This document shows, piece by piece, positions 1-11,960 of a stretch of 64,000 bases of DNA (positions are counted from its first letter, which is position 1; every line of letters starts with the position of its first letter). Source of the stretch: Brachynemurus nebulosus. Its lineage: Eukaryota > Arthropoda > Insecta > Neuroptera > Myrmeleontidae. Position numbers and translations under genes: made by a program. The stretch covers positions 1,610,419 through 1,674,418 of the forward strand of contig JAPWDM010000043.1 of NCBI GenBank assembly GCA_035578155.1, given 5' to 3'. Under the pieces are notes generated by a model. That model worked only from the letters and a program-made list of their open reading frames with translations. It made no database searches and was not told the DNA's origin.

Positions 1-261
1 CAGCAGCAACCACCGCCGCAGCCGCAGCCTCAGCCTCAGCCGCCGCAGCCTCGGCCCCCGCAATCACCGCCGCCGCGACCCCACCACCACCGCCGCTCAC
101 ATCACCACTGCCACCACCGCAGTAGAAGCTCTATTCATACGCTTTTCCTTCACTTTTTTTGTTCATTTCATAAAGGATATACATATTTCAATGTGATGCA
201 ATCGAAAAATTTTTTTCTACATATGACCATGGAAATTTTTCTTAGAAGTAGAAAACAACAT
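1..261 (+). repeat. CAG/CCG/CAC triplet-rich tract in an open frame
   Basis: The first ~115 bases are a degenerate run of CAG, CCG, CCT and CAC codons, far more GC-rich than the rest of the window. Frame 1 is open from the left edge to a TAA at 259-261. It reads as Gln/Pro-rich, then His/Arg-rich, then ordinary AT-rich composition. It could be the 3' end of a polyQ/polyP exon entering from the left, or a simple repeat with no coding role. No start codon or domain is visible. Confidence 0.35.
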
Positions 262-1027
262 TAATCGTTCATGCATATATGAGTTTATAATTAATTGGAA
301 AATTTTCTATCAGCACACTCACATATCACATGATCAACCAACTATCATGGGCTCGTGTGTAGAATACCTACCACATTTAATGCATACATTGTTAACACGG
401 GCCGTAGAGCAACGGTTAACATCACCGCGTCGTAAGCAAAAGGACCCGTCATCGAATCCATCAACTGACAGCATTTTATTTAATTTGAACACCATTACTG
501 AGAAATATACTCACCAAAATGAGGCGTGGTGGGTTAGTTCCAAAAATTCGAATAACCACCAAAATTAAAATGTCAAAAATATCAAAATTTTCAAAATTTG
601 GGTCCATAGGGCCAGTTGTAAAATATGCCAAAATAAAGGTCAATGCCCCAAGGTCAGTGGGCCAATTGCCAAAACTTGGAAAATCACCAAAATCGGTCAA
701 GACCAAAATTAGAGGTCAAAAACCCCCAAAATTTGACTCAGGTCAATTGCCAAAAATTGAATAATTAATTAGCTCATTTGCATAAAAAATTTTCCCATGG
801 TCAAGTGGCCCCATACCTACTATTGATATTTTGAAAGTGAGATTAAAATTATTGCCTAAGATTCTGGAGTAATATAAAACGCAATAAGTTAATGGCTGGA
901 CGAATTAGTGCAGGTTCAGAAATGTTTTCCAAAGCACTCGGACTTCAGAAAAGTTTCGAAATTCGAATGCTTCTAAAGTTATCAATATGGGTGCCTACGG
1001 AAAGTCTCAAGGCATAAAAATTAAATA
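262..1027. other. No gene; CAAAAT-rich degenerate repeat
   Basis: No supported gene. Bases ~515-760 are a degenerate repeat of CAAAAT/CCAAAA words. Short frames on both strands there are compositional artefacts. Confidence 0.5.
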
Positions 1028-1356
1028 CAGTAGAAACTCGATAATTCATCATGCTCGGGACCGGAGGGGTAATGAATTACAGAAATAGACGAATTATGAA
1101 ATATGTCTGAAAATGAAAAACAAAGAAAAAAATTGATTAAATATTTTTACTTATTTAAAGACAGATATCCCTTTATTTTGAGTATTTCTTTGTTTAATGG
1201 CATTTTTAGAACTAGGCACGACACACTTTAATTTTTTTCTATTTAAATTTCAAAAGTTAATTAGAAAAAAAATTACACTACGTACATTTTTTAGGAGCGA
1301 CGAACTGTTATAGAATATGATGTGTTACAGAGTGATGAAATATCGAGTTTCCACTG
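1028..1356. mobile_element. Short pogo/Tc1-like MITE
   Basis: Inverted ends: the left begins CAGTAGAAACTCGATAATTC; the right, read in reverse, begins CAGTGGAAACTCGATATTTC. TA dinucleotides flank both ends (1026-1027 and 1357-1358). At 329 bp with no coding frame it is a non-autonomous element. CAGT termini and TA targets are typical of pogo/Tigger members of Tc1/mariner. Confidence 0.7.
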
Positions 1357-1358
1357 TA

Positions 1359-2939
1359 CACTATTTTAAGATCATTGGACGAACGGAGCGGAACACTAGA
1401 AGAAATTGATTTTATAAAGAAGTTTAGAATATCTAATTTAAATGTAAAGTGAGTTCAAAATTAACCCCCAGCACTATCTAACAGGATTAAGATTAAACGG
1501 TTGGATTTTGACAAGATTTTATGAAAATTAAATATGCTATGGAAATATGAACATGGTTAATTAATAAATTAATTGTGATATTAAAATTGTCCCCTACGAT
1601 CTTGGTGCCCCAAGCAAGGTCTAAAATGAAAATACTCCTAAACCTACCTATTGATACGGGTACCTAGGTACATAAAGGTGCGGAAATTAGCCATGCTATT
1701 GAAATATGAAGATTGTTACTTTAGAGTTGTTTGACGAGCGGAGCCAGGCATTATAAATAATTGATGTTGTAAGAATTTCCGAATGTTTAATTTAAAATTG
1801 ATCTAATCATTTGACCAATAATTAAGATAATTTTATGCAAGTGAAAACGCGGGTCGCAGCCAGTTTTATTATAAAGCTAAAATAATAATAAATGACATAT
1901 ATTCTTACAAATGTTTAAAACCATAACTTGACCATAATCGAGGCATCAGCAAATCGTCTAGTTCTGATCTTTCTTTATTGATTATGTACTCTGAATCCGG
2001 AACATTTTGCAAAATTGAATCTATAACGGGAAACCGAAGATCAAAATAAATATATTTTGTTCCCGACTTTATATTTTCATTATTGACTTCTTTCTAATTA
2101 CATTGTTTCTAATTTAATTCTTCTTTTTTTACAGGTAAGTAAATACATCCAATGAAATGAATGATGGAAGTCAAAGTATGTAAGTTTGTTGCTATTTTTA
2201 TAATCTTATACAAGCTAAATTATTTGGGAGTTTCCATTTTTATTACAACCTAAAAATTATAAATAATAAACAAATATTTTACTTCGCAAAATACCACTTT
2301 TATTTTTAAAACTGTGACAATATTGTTTCGAACCGTCATTTCAGTTCATTTTCAAACAGAATAAACATTACACTTGATACATACATACTAATTTCATCTG
2401 TCTATACTTATGAAGGAAGAGTGGTATGTGATATGGAAGTGGAAGGGGTAGGTGTAGTAGGAGAATCCGAAAATCAAGAAAAACAAGATTACATACGTGT
2501 GACAAAAGGCAAAACATGTGACAAAATATTGAAACTTAAAATTAGCAAAAAACAATATTAGAGCAAATACAATTTTTAAAGGCTTAAATAAATTATAATA
2601 TTGAAAGTAAAGTTGAATTGTAAATATCGGTGTAGTCATTTAAAAGGTGATCGGAGTTATGTTTATTTATTTCTATTGCTTCTAGATTTGTTAACTTCTG
2701 TCCTTCGCTTGCCTCGTGTAACACGGTAATTTCCCGTTGTGTGTGTCCGGTGCAGTCAATTAAATGCCTCGTAAAAGTGAAGTCGGCTTTCTTATTTCTA
2801 TATGATCTGAAATGCTCTGCTCTCCCCGGGTTTCAAAGTTTCTGCCAGTAAATGTCATATTTACGTTTGAATTTTCTAGATTTTTTTAAAATTTTATCTG
2901 ATATATTACCAAAATATGTTATAAAGTTAGTTTTTGGTT
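1359..2939. other. No gene recognised; possible Penelope-like fragment
   Basis: AT-rich non-coding sequence. Around 2275-2300 the text GCAAAATACCACTTTTATT matches the ends of the foldback at 4935-5190, so a fragment of the same dispersed family lies here. Nothing else is supported. Confidence 0.4.
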
Positions 2940-4090
2940 TTGGTTTAACAGAGGGAACCTCGCGAAGTCGAAAATTCAAAAAAATCTGAAATTTTGTCAA
3001 TATGTAGAGGGTAACTACCTAATAATATAAAAAATATCGATTGCTGCTAAAAAACGTTTTTAAGGGGTGAACCACCCCCTCAAAGTTGAAACTCAAAAAT
3101 TTAAAAAACTATGAAATTTTGTTTATACATACCTTAAAGAAGTCTAGTAAGAAATATAACATTATTTTTTGCATTTATACATTTTTAAGGGGTGAAACCA
3201 CCCCATCAAGTGTGTACTTAAAAAATTTGAAATTTTTTAGGGGATGAAACAACCAAAAAGAAGTTACGCCGAAAGTTGGAAAATCTTTTTATTTTTGTAT
3301 ATGGCTAAATTGCTCCCAAATTGCTCCTTTGGGATCAGTAGTTGCTCTACCTAAAACTTAATTATTTAATTAGTTATTTACAAACAAAAAAACCTTTTTT
3401 GTTTCACTATTTTTATTATCAAAATCTTGCCAAATAATGAATTTTTATATAATTTCTTTACATCAAAAAATTGCTCCCAATTTTCTCCATCTAATTTGAA
3501 AGTTAAATATTAATTTTTCTGAATAATAATTAAAGTATATTTAAATAAAAAATATTTACAATTGGGTTATGTATTATTAAAACGTATAGGCAGACCAACA
3601 TACTTTTCAGTCGTTTGCATATATTTAAGGATAATTGAATTTTGACAATTAAATAACATTATAAAAAAACAAAATATTTTGATAATTATTCAAAAAATAA
3701 ATATTTAGCTTTTAAATTAAAGAGAGCGAATTGGGAGCAATTTTTTGACGTAAAGAAATTATATAAAAAAATATTATTTTGGGAGATTTTGATAACTAAC
3801 GGAAAAAAATTTTTTTTCTTTATCACTAACTAATTAAATAATTAAGTTTCAGATGAAGCAATTGCTGACTTCAAAACAGCAGTTTGGGAGCAATTTAATC
3901 ATATAAAAAACAAAAAGATTTTTCAACCTTCGGCGCTAACTTCTTTCCGATGATGAAACATCCCATGTAAATTGAAAATTAGAAACTTAAAAATTGACGA
4001 AATTTTGTTTACATGTACTACATAACAGTGTAGTAATGAATAATCATTTTGGCACGTACATATTTCAAAGTGGTGGTATCTAAAAGTTTT
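2940..4090. repeat. Diverged direct repeats around a foldback
   Basis: A ~130-base unit containing GGGTGAAxCCACCC followed by AAxTTxAAAAA and GAAATTTTGTTTA recurs at ~3000-3130 and ~3130-3235, and again after the foldback at ~3949-4085. The foldback at 3253-3948 seems to have inserted into this tandem repeat. Confidence 0.45.
3253..3948. repeat. Foldback element with ~230-bp arms
   Basis: The left arm (~3256-3500) and right arm (~3720-3946) are imperfect inverted copies. Both contain GAAGTTA, GCCGAA, a TTTTTATTTTT stretch and TTGCTCCCAAA in mirrored order. The centre (3500-3720) is AT-rich. No coding frame is present. Its superfamily is unknown. Confidence 0.6.
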
Positions 4091-4151
4091 TATGTACGAC
4101 TGAATCATAAAAGCCTATTTTATTACATTGTTAAGAGATATAAAAGGTATT

Positions 4152-4198
4152 ACTTTTTGGCACTAGTTGCATAATGAAAAGCAAAAAGCACTAGTGCC
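4152..4198. repeat. Short hairpin
   Basis: TTGGCACTAGTTGC and GCACTAGTGCCA form a 12-bp imperfect stem with a ~15-nt loop. No function is inferred. Confidence 0.4.
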
Positions 4199-4199
4199 A

Positions 4200-4934
4200 T
4201 AAAGAATAGTCTACTTGATAGCTTTTAATTTCAATTTTACAATAAACAGAAAACACACTAACTTTATTTGTATACCATATTTACAAATGTTGGCATAATT
4301 AATATTAATTACACAATCTGAACTATTATTAATATTTATTCCAGACAGCTTTTTCTCCTTTATTTTTTAAATATTAATAAGTTTTATTGAAAAGTCTTTT
4401 AAAAATGCTCTAATATTTTATTAGCTTTAGATGACAGATAATAACCAAAGCATACTTTAAACACAATAAATTTGTCTATGCCAACAATATATATAAAACA
4501 CATTTTTTATTTAAAGTATAGACGTGAAATTTATCAATTCGATTTTTATCGATATAACTAGGAATTTTACCAGTCGTACATAAAGCTTTGTATGCAACTT
4601 GTACATAATTTGACTTTATGAACTCTCCTTTTTTATTGGCCTCGCTCGCAAGCTCGCTCAGCCATAAACACGGCTTGTTCATAAAGATCTTCATTATGTA
4701 CTTGTTGCATAAATAGCTATTCTGTATTGCAAAATAAGTAAGCATAGGTTACTTTGGGTAATAATTGATCAGTTGCACATTGATTGAAAAAAAAATTATA
4801 ACATAACCAATATATCACTTAGAATGACCCAGATATTTTTATTTGAAAGTAATCTTTCTGATAAACAATATGCTATTCTTCGAATCCAATTTAAATAATT
4901 TTTCTATTGTTTTGAAAAAAGATTTGAGCGGTAG
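4200..4934. other. No gene recognised
   Basis: AT-rich sequence. A small minus-strand frame at 4476-4745 shows no recognisable motif and is not supported as a gene. Confidence 0.5.
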
Positions 4935-5190
4935 GTACTTTATGGTATTCCATATGTGATATTAGTAAATAAAAACGCTTTACTTTGCAAAATACCACTT
5001 TTATTGAATGTAAGAACTCTTATGACATGTTTCGGTATCGGAATGGTCATCAGTATGACCATTCTCAAACACGTTTGAGAATGGTCATATTGATCGAAAC
5101 ATGTCATAAGAGTTTTTATATTCAATAAAAGTGGTACTTTGTAAAGTGTTTTTATTTACTAATATCAAATATGGAATACCATAAAGTAAC
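4935..5190. repeat. Head-to-head foldback of a Penelope-like terminal fragment
   Basis: Arms ~4935-5047 and ~5080-5190 are near-perfect inverted copies sharing ATGGTATTCCATAT, GTAAATAAAAACxCTTTAC, AATAAAAGTGG and CATGTCATAAGAG. GAAACATGTC with a distal AATAAAAGTGG box resembles termini of Penelope-like elements. On the minus strand CTGATGA lies 13 nt before GAAAC, but I see no helix between them. Confidence 0.45.
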
Positions 5191-5390
5191 GTTCAAATCT
5201 ATTAAATTCAATTCTAATTTTGTTCGACAGTCATTAGTTACATGGATCCAAAAAGTTTTTCTATTAAATTTGGTCATTTGATTGAAAAACTTTCAAATAC
5301 TTTATACTAGTAAGAAAAGTTTAAACTAAATTTATCTTTTTAACCATTGAAATGACATGCTCCTTTTTTTGTTGTTTTCAATATCTCTTA

Positions 5391-6373
5391 CAAGGAGATG
5401 CGCCCAGAGTGAAATCCGGGATTTTGATGAAACTTCGCTGGTGTGTAGAACAGGCAAAAATCTTCCACGTTTACGGGGTGAAATCAGCCCCTAAAATTAG
5501 GGGATCAAATCGTATTTCTTAAGATATCTCGAAAACTATGAGAAATAGAGGAAAACATTAAATTGAAGAAATGTTACTCTCTGAAAGACCTATTCACCTG
5601 TAGAGGTTAAACTAGGGCCGGGTTGATAAGAGGGGCTGGAGGGGTGAAAATGTGGGTAAATTTTCTTGTACAGCCTGAATGGTTCAATGTAACAAATTTT
5701 TTCCATCATAAATAGAAGAAATTTTTGCCAACATCAAAAATTAGGGGATACGTTTTTTTGCGTTTTTTTGAAATATGTGTGGCATCCAAGGTATATAAGA
5801 AAGAAAAAAATAGGGTCAGATTATATTCCGTTATTATTAATTGCAAATATATTCTATATTTTTTTATTTTTATGTTTATTTTCATCACGAAAATATAAAT
5901 TTTTACTTTCCGATAATGATTCATGTATTTTTTAGTACTTACCTAATTGCTAATTTAGCCATATTTGGTTATTTATATTCGATACTTTTTATACCAGTAA
6001 GAGTAATATGTTAACAACAATGAAAGAAGTTAGTTCTTTTTTTGTAATTAATTGTTTTTTAGAACTCCTATATGAAATGAGTCTACATTTTGAACATAAA
6101 ACATATTAGATTCCTTAAGTCTACTCTCACTTCTCACGAAGTGGATCGAGTACGAGTGTGTAGAAGGTAAATCATGGTTCTTCGTGGCTGGTGTTGTAAC
6201 GGTATTCGGACTTCAGCCAACTTTAGCGATTACTTCGTCGAGGAATGTCTACTCTACACTCTCGATCGAAGTTCCTCGACGAAGTAATCGCTAAAGTTAG
6301 CTGAAGTCCGAATATCGTTACAACACCATTACCGTAACAAAATCCCGAATTTCACTCTGGGTGCATCCCCTTG
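5391..6373. mobile_element. Harbinger-like foldback, copy 1
   Basis: Ends are inverted: the left begins CAAGGAGATGCGCCCAGAGT; the right, read in reverse, begins CAAGGGGATGCACCCAGAGT. A 3-bp TTA target duplication sits at 5388-5390 and 6374-6376, matching the TWA preference of PIF/Harbinger. Inside, 6189-6250 and 6273-6332 form a ~57-bp near-perfect stem. No coding frame is present. The left ~550 bases are homologous to both arms of the larger element at 21,731-28,652. Confidence 0.7.
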
Positions 6374-6631
6374 TTAGAAATAACTATCATTTAATCTTAT
6401 AATATGAATAAGAAGACATTACTTTTACTAGTTTGTTTTGATCAACTATCATTCTTTACATAAACAAAAAAAACTTTTTTCAAATAAAAACATTAAACCT
6501 TTTATCGTAAACTTTTATAAATTTTTTCGCAGAGAAAACAACATTATTGATAGCTTTAAACATTGACGTGAGTTTTATTTATGAATTTTTAGAGAGCTTT
6601 ATAAAAATATTGGCTTATTGCCTTGAAGATA

Positions 6632-8242
6632 CAGTCAAGTCTCCTATAACACGGTTAATTCATACCACGTTATATATGGAAACGATGTTATAAGAGCCTC
6701 GAAATTAATTGATATCAGTTAATGCGTTCTATGGAAACTGGGTTGTAGAGATCATAAAATAAAATAAATTTATATCGCGTTATATGGAATCTATTTCCGC
6801 GTTATATGGAGATTCATAATGAATAAAAACAAGTGAATCGTACCGCGTTATATTGAAACTCGAAAATAAAATAATAAATTGTACATAAAACAGACCTATA
6901 TAAAAACTGCATTGTATCAAGTTGTGACTGAGACAGTTTTAATTAATCAAATTTTATAATAGAAATGATAACGAATATGTAGAATTATACATATTTAGGT
7001 TTTGAAAATATCGTTATTTTCGATATCGATAATTTTCGATAAGAAAGAGTAGGTTTTAACAGTCTCTATACGTTTGGAATACTTACAACTTGTTTCAATT
7101 AGATCTTCAAAAATTTCGTTATTTTTTCCCTGCAACACACGGCTTAGGAGATATTTACGATCAAAGTTTTCGATATCGAAAAATATCATTTTTGCTCGAT
7201 CGTGTATTTTCATGCACTTACCAATGCTGTTGACAATGCTAGTAAGCTATATTTCTCGAACGTTTGTTTATATCCATGGCAACAACAAAATAACAATGGG
7301 ATTACTAAAATAGGTGTGCGGTAAGTGAAACTGGGAATGCGGTAAGTAAAATTAGGCTAAAAAGCCATTTGCATAATTATTTATTTGTAATGAAATTAAA
7401 AGTACAGTTAAAAATATTAATTAATTAACATTAGAATTTTCACTAATTTGCACAATATTAATAATTATTGTTGCCATTAATTATTGCCATAATTTATCTG
7501 CATATTTTATTGACATTTCAAAATGTTGTTCAAAAGTTTTCGTAATCTTTCTTTGATTTTACGGGAATAAGTTTCTAGCCAATATTAAATGCTTCATCAA
7601 TTTCATTATTCTCACTAATATTATAGTTTAACAAATTATTTTCCTCAATTTTTTTAATAGAAACGCCAAAAAGATATTCAGAAAAATATTTACACTTAAT
7701 AATTATGATTCTTATTTACAAATATAGTTGTCAATTGTCACCAAGTAGGTTTTGTAGTTAGTTGCTATATTTTATAATATTTTTATTCATAACATTCTAT
7801 GTGATAAATATTTATATTTAAATTTCACGTACATTATACGATTCTTTATTTTTTATTTTATTAATTTATTCTTTAAATATTTTAAATTGATCGTGCAAAA
7901 AATATTATACATGGTTCGTTAAATGCCTTTAGATATTGATCTCGAAAATTGCAAAAACTCGACCCTTCGGGTCTCGTTTTTGCAACATTTTCTCTATCAA
8001 TAAACGCAACTTACCGAACTTATATCATAAAATACTATTATAAACAAACATAATAAAAAAACAGATACATTTTCAGAAGCGCTTCGAAAATTTGAATAAG
8101 TGCTGTTATAGATAATTTTTTCAAGTCATTTGATTGTTGAAATCTTTTACGAAGGCTGCGTTCTATGCAGACCCCGTTATAGGAGAACTGTCGCAATTTG
8201 GAACTGCTTTATATGAAATTGGCGTTATAGGAGACTTGACTG
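6632..8242. mobile_element. Pogo-like non-autonomous element 1
   Basis: Terminal inverted repeats CAGTCAAGTCTCCTATAAC and GTTATAGGAGACTTGACTG are perfect over 19 bp, with TA on both sides. At 1,611 bp it has no transposase frame. A subterminal block with repeated GCGTTATAT/GGAAxC words lies near the left end. The segment ~7000-7210 (GTTATTTTCGATATCGATAA, then GGAGATATTTACGAT) is an inverted relative of modules inside the elements at 41,116 and 49,533, so the three belong to one broad family. Confidence 0.75.
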
Positions 8243-8244
8243 TA

Positions 8245-9339
8245 TACGATTCCCTTTCACATAGTTTTCTCTAATTCATCTGATCAACTCAGTGTTCAGT
8301 GTCTGTTATAGAACCTGTGTCAAATTTCTTTTTTCCTTTTTTTACAACACATATTTTTACTTAACGATAAAAGTAGATATTAAGAATTCTCAGGGTTGAA
8401 ATATTATTTCCATAAAATATAAGTTAGGGTAATAAATTAATTGTAACAGAATTAACATATTTTATATGTTTAGCTAGCTTTTTTCAGTTTATTTATTAAT
8501 AGCTGTGTACTTTGTGTAGTACACAAAAATGTTAATGTAAGCGCTGGGAAAAGGAAATTCTGATGTGTGCTTTTTGGTTTAGCTCTTCTTAACATCGCTT
8601 ACAATCAAAACTCAGAATTGAATTATTTCTAGGCACATAAAATTGCATGCATGTTGCGACCAGTTCAGTATCGTACCAACTAACGATTTACATTTTAAAC
8701 TTAACGATATTACACAACAACATAATAAAGAAAAAATATCTTGTATGAAATATGATTTAATAAATACCCATTTAAAGATCAGTGTTTATCTAAAAATGTC
8801 TCTATATACCAAACCATGCACAGAAAAATAAAAATAGTATAATTATTTAATTAATAATTGACTTTTAATTTTTCAAATAATAAAACGTCGCGTCGGTGGT
8901 ATGTCTATAATTCCATATCCTTGTACATTTAGGTTTTATATAAGATATAATATTATCTAATCGAAATCGAAAATCTTAGAAATGTGAAGAATCTAAGTAA
9001 ATATATTAATGAAGTAACGTTAATCTTAGCAGATTTCTTCTTGTTTTCGATTGACTAACATTCAATTGTCGAACGACTAACAGTAAAACGATCTAATTTT
9101 TATTTTATGATTAAACAATAATTGTTTAGAAAAATTTGACGTGTAGGTAGTCATTTTTCCAATTTTAATAAAAATAAATTGGAATTTTAATAAAAACAAT
9201 TTAATTTTAAATCTTTTAATAAATATGTAAAAAGTTATTTAAAATAAAACAACTGGCTTTTAACGTACAGTCCAAACCAATTACCGTAATGATTGCATGA
9301 TTACTGTATACTTGCTTTAAATTCCCAAATTATCTTTTA
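8245..9339. other. No gene recognised
   Basis: AT-rich sequence. The plus frame at 8643-8831 has no identifiable motif. A small hairpin (TTTGTGTAGTACACAAA) lies near 8510-8527. Confidence 0.5.
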
Positions 9340-9430
9340 AAATAGGAAATTTTGGAATAAATGATCACCGTATTTTATTTGGCTACGTACGTTTCGAGTG
9401 AAAAACTCTTCTTCAGGCCATATTCTTAAA
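9340..9430 (-). mobile_element. Penelope-like element 3' terminal (pseudo-LTR) segment
   Basis: Read on the minus strand this holds a GGCCTGAAGAAGAG box, a GAAAC box and an AATAAAATAC tail. It lies downstream of the GIY-YIG remnant at 9940-10,199 on the same strand, as expected for the 3' end of a Penelope-like retroelement. A homologous segment, in plus orientation, is at 30,771-30,890. Confidence 0.55.
9380..9420 (-). ncRNA. Candidate hammerhead ribozyme in the Penelope-like terminus
   Basis: On the minus strand, in order: TGGC (stem I), CTGAAGA (fits the CUGANGA core), one extra A, GAGT-TTTTC-ACTC (stem II hairpin), GAAA (core), a short stem III from ACG/CGT, a GTA cleavage triplet, then GCCA closing stem I. 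This is the type I layout with very short stem III known for hammerheads in Penelope-like elements. The extra A before stem II and the GUA rather than GUC triplet reduce confidence in activity. Confidence 0.5.
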
Positions 9431-9939
9431 AATATTAAAATTTAAAAACAGGAACATACATTTTTCGAACAACAATAAATTACTTACAATTTTTTTTTTA
9501 AAAAAGTAGTAAAATGAATCGAATCACAATATGTAAGTTATTAATAAAATATATAATTAAATTAAACATTCATAAAACTAAACACTTAATTTTATTAGTC
9601 AATTTGTTAAAATTAAAATTAAAAACAGACAATATTTTAAAATAACAAAAGAAAATAAAATACTTTTTAATAGTATCAAGTCAAAATGATAAATGTATTA
9701 AAACGAAAAAATTTTTACCAAAATTATAGAGAAAAAAATAGAGTATAGATGTATTTCAAAAAGAGATCTTTTATCTATTTATTTTTATAAAGAATAAACA
9801 AGTAGCTGCAAAAATGAATATTGTTTATAGTACTAAGCTAGTGTTTGCTTATGTTTTTTTGAATGTTTTGACATAATGATTTGTAAAATGTCAGATTATC
9901 ATTTTCTACTTGATTATGCACATTTTTTTGTAGAAAAAA

Positions 9940-10199
9940 TCCACAAGGTCTCCAGGTTTAATTCCTTTCGTACTGTAGCACCTTCGTCTTGTTAAAATCG
10001 AAGACGTGGTCGAAATTGTATGCATGTTGTGCTAAAGCCAGTACGTAATTCACCTCTACCCAAATTCCATCTATGCTGTTTGAGACGGTATTCCACTGAT
10101 TTTGAGATCTGACCAATATAAACCGAATCACAACTGGTGCAAGGAACGGAATAAACAAGTGCACCAGTTGTAAGTCGGTTTATATTGGTCAGACCTCAA
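9940..10199 (-). pseudogene. Penelope-like element GIY-YIG endonuclease remnant
   Basis: On the minus strand one frame reads CTSCDSVYIGQ followed by a basic stretch, which is the start of a GIY-YIG nuclease domain (VY-IG, with the Cys-x2-Cys that Penelope-like elements place before it). After a frameshift another frame continues with AxHAYNFDHVFDFNKTKVL, matching the distal part of the domain in this class. No reverse transcriptase is visible upstream; the sequence stops at the (TA)n tract at 10,203. The first ~40 bp of the domain (10,101-10,140) are repeated in inverted orientation at ~10,160-10,199, so the fragment ends in a palindrome. It is a dead 5'-truncated copy. Confidence 0.6.
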
Positions 10200-10202
10200 A
10201 AA

Positions 10203-10205
10203 ATA

Positions 10206-10279
<74 letters not shown>
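10203..10279. repeat. (TA)n microsatellite
   Basis: About 38 TA units with one GT interruption near the left, between the Penelope-like palindrome and a family A block. Confidence 0.95.
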
Positions 10280-10282
<3 letters not shown>

Positions 10283-10620
10283 GAACACGATAACTCATAT
10301 ATGTAGGAACACGATAACTCTCGAACGGAACATTTAATTTTTATGAATTTTGGTTTCGAAATTTAAAACTCTTGGACGAGTTCGTTAGCCAGACACGTCG
10401 GATGCCTAGAAGTAGGTTTTCGGGCATTTTTTGTCAACAAAATGAGTTTTTTGCTAGAAATAAGCAACTTTTCAAATTTTTTTACATTAATTGAAAGGAC
10501 GAGGCAAATTACGTAAAAATTGTTTTTGAACCATTCCTCTAGGTTAACTACTTTTCGAGAAAAACTAGGAAATATGTCGTTCTCCATTTCACTCACACTC
10601 ACAGTTTTTTTTTCTGTCTC
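10280..10620 (+). mobile_element. Family A repeat, internal block
   Basis: Starts with ACACGATAACTCTCGAACG directly after the (TA)n tract and continues through GTTxGCCAGACACGTCGGAT. It is homologous to blocks at 18,990-19,300, 20,755-21,010 and (inverted) 59,900-60,195. Both ends of the family are missing. The minus frame at 10,363-10,602 occurs in similar form in other copies and is read as repeat sequence, not a protein. Confidence 0.65.
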
Positions 10621-11960
10621 ATATTTTGCGATGCTATGTTCGAAAAAAAAGGCTTTATAAGTTGCGTGTCATGATTCTTTTAATCCAATTTAACGATTCC
10701 GCTATATTTTATTTCTCTCAGTATTAAAGTTTTTATAACATATCTATTCCATTTTTTTATAGAACAATTATCAAGCATATTTGTTTTATGTAATATGGTT
10801 AGAATTTAGATTATGTTTACACCTTACTAAAATTATTAAGAGTTTGCTACAAATGGATAAAAATTACGTTAAACCATACTGAAATAATAATACTTTTACA
10901 TAAATTTCTGCCTGATTGATAACACAGTTATGATTACAACGTATAAACATAGCATTTTAATCTTAAATAATTTCGGATATTCATTCTTTTTTTGTTAAAA
11001 AAAAAAAAATAATTATTTTGACATAATATTCTGTCATTTCGTTTTGGAAATATTACAAAATTTTAACGCGAGTCATTTAAAAAGAATTAAACCAATAAAT
11101 TAAAGGCAAACATTTATATTTTTTAAAAAATGTGGCAATTTTGCAGTTTTTCGAAAAAATGTAATAAAATTTTCACATTTTACACAAGTACTTACAACAA
11201 TTGTATTCGAAAGGTAATTTAAGGGTAAATTTCTTATTTCTTTCACTAATTTATTATTTTCTTTTAGAATTTTATTCTTTACGGAAGAAAATCTTCGTCG
11301 TCTAATTTGCTTCGAGCTAAAAGTATAGCCGCGTATATCAAATGATTATTTAATATTTACAGTTTATCAAGACATCTTACTATTTTTTCTAAACTGAAAT
11401 TTAATTAATGGAAAGCCCATATCTGCTCATTTTACCTCAAAAATGTATGAAAATAGAATATATTTCAATAGTTAACCCAGAAAAAGCATATAAGAGGTAA
11501 CTTTTGTGATTTTTTTTTTTTTTTTTGAAAATTTCAAAATAAAATGACGTTTGATAGTAGTGTTACAAATTATTTTTTTTATTGTTTTGTAGAATCTGGT
11601 AAATAGAAATCGTAGTAAGTACTCGCCCTGAGAAAGTCAAACAAGTATTTAAAAAAAAAAACAACTTTTTTTCTTAAAGAAAATATTAAAATTATGTGCA
11701 AATGCCGTCCTGATAAACTGATATATTTGTCCACCGTGAGTGCTGTAGTCGATTTTTATATCCCCTTCGTAAAATCTTCGTAAAAAATGTAATTGACCTG
11801 TCAATTTTCTAGCATTAAGTCTAGGAGTGGTTAACTAGGGGGATTGTGTCGACATTTTAATGTAAAATATAGTAATTGTAACAGTTTTCAAAAGAAAGTT
11901 TCGATTTTAACAATAAAAAATTTAACAAAAGTGTTTTAGTTCTGCCAGGATTGCCAAAAA
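10621..11960. other. No gene recognised
   Basis: AT-rich sequence with a poly-T run near 11,511-11,526. No motif was found on either strand. Confidence 0.5.

Noticed and set aside
347..764. Overlapping small frames at 347-764
   Set aside because: They depend on CAAAAT/CCAAAA low-complexity sequence, overlap on both strands, and show no motif.
5015..5055. Possible hammerhead in the 4935-5190 foldback (CTGATGA, then GAAACATGTC on the minus strand)
   Set aside because: The core boxes are present, but the 13 nt between them cannot form stem II and stem I is not evident. At best it is a degenerate relic.
5706..5924. Small minus frame in the Harbinger-like foldback, with relatives at 28,084-28,442
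   Set aside because: The homologous arms do not keep the same frame; AT-rich composition explains the openness.
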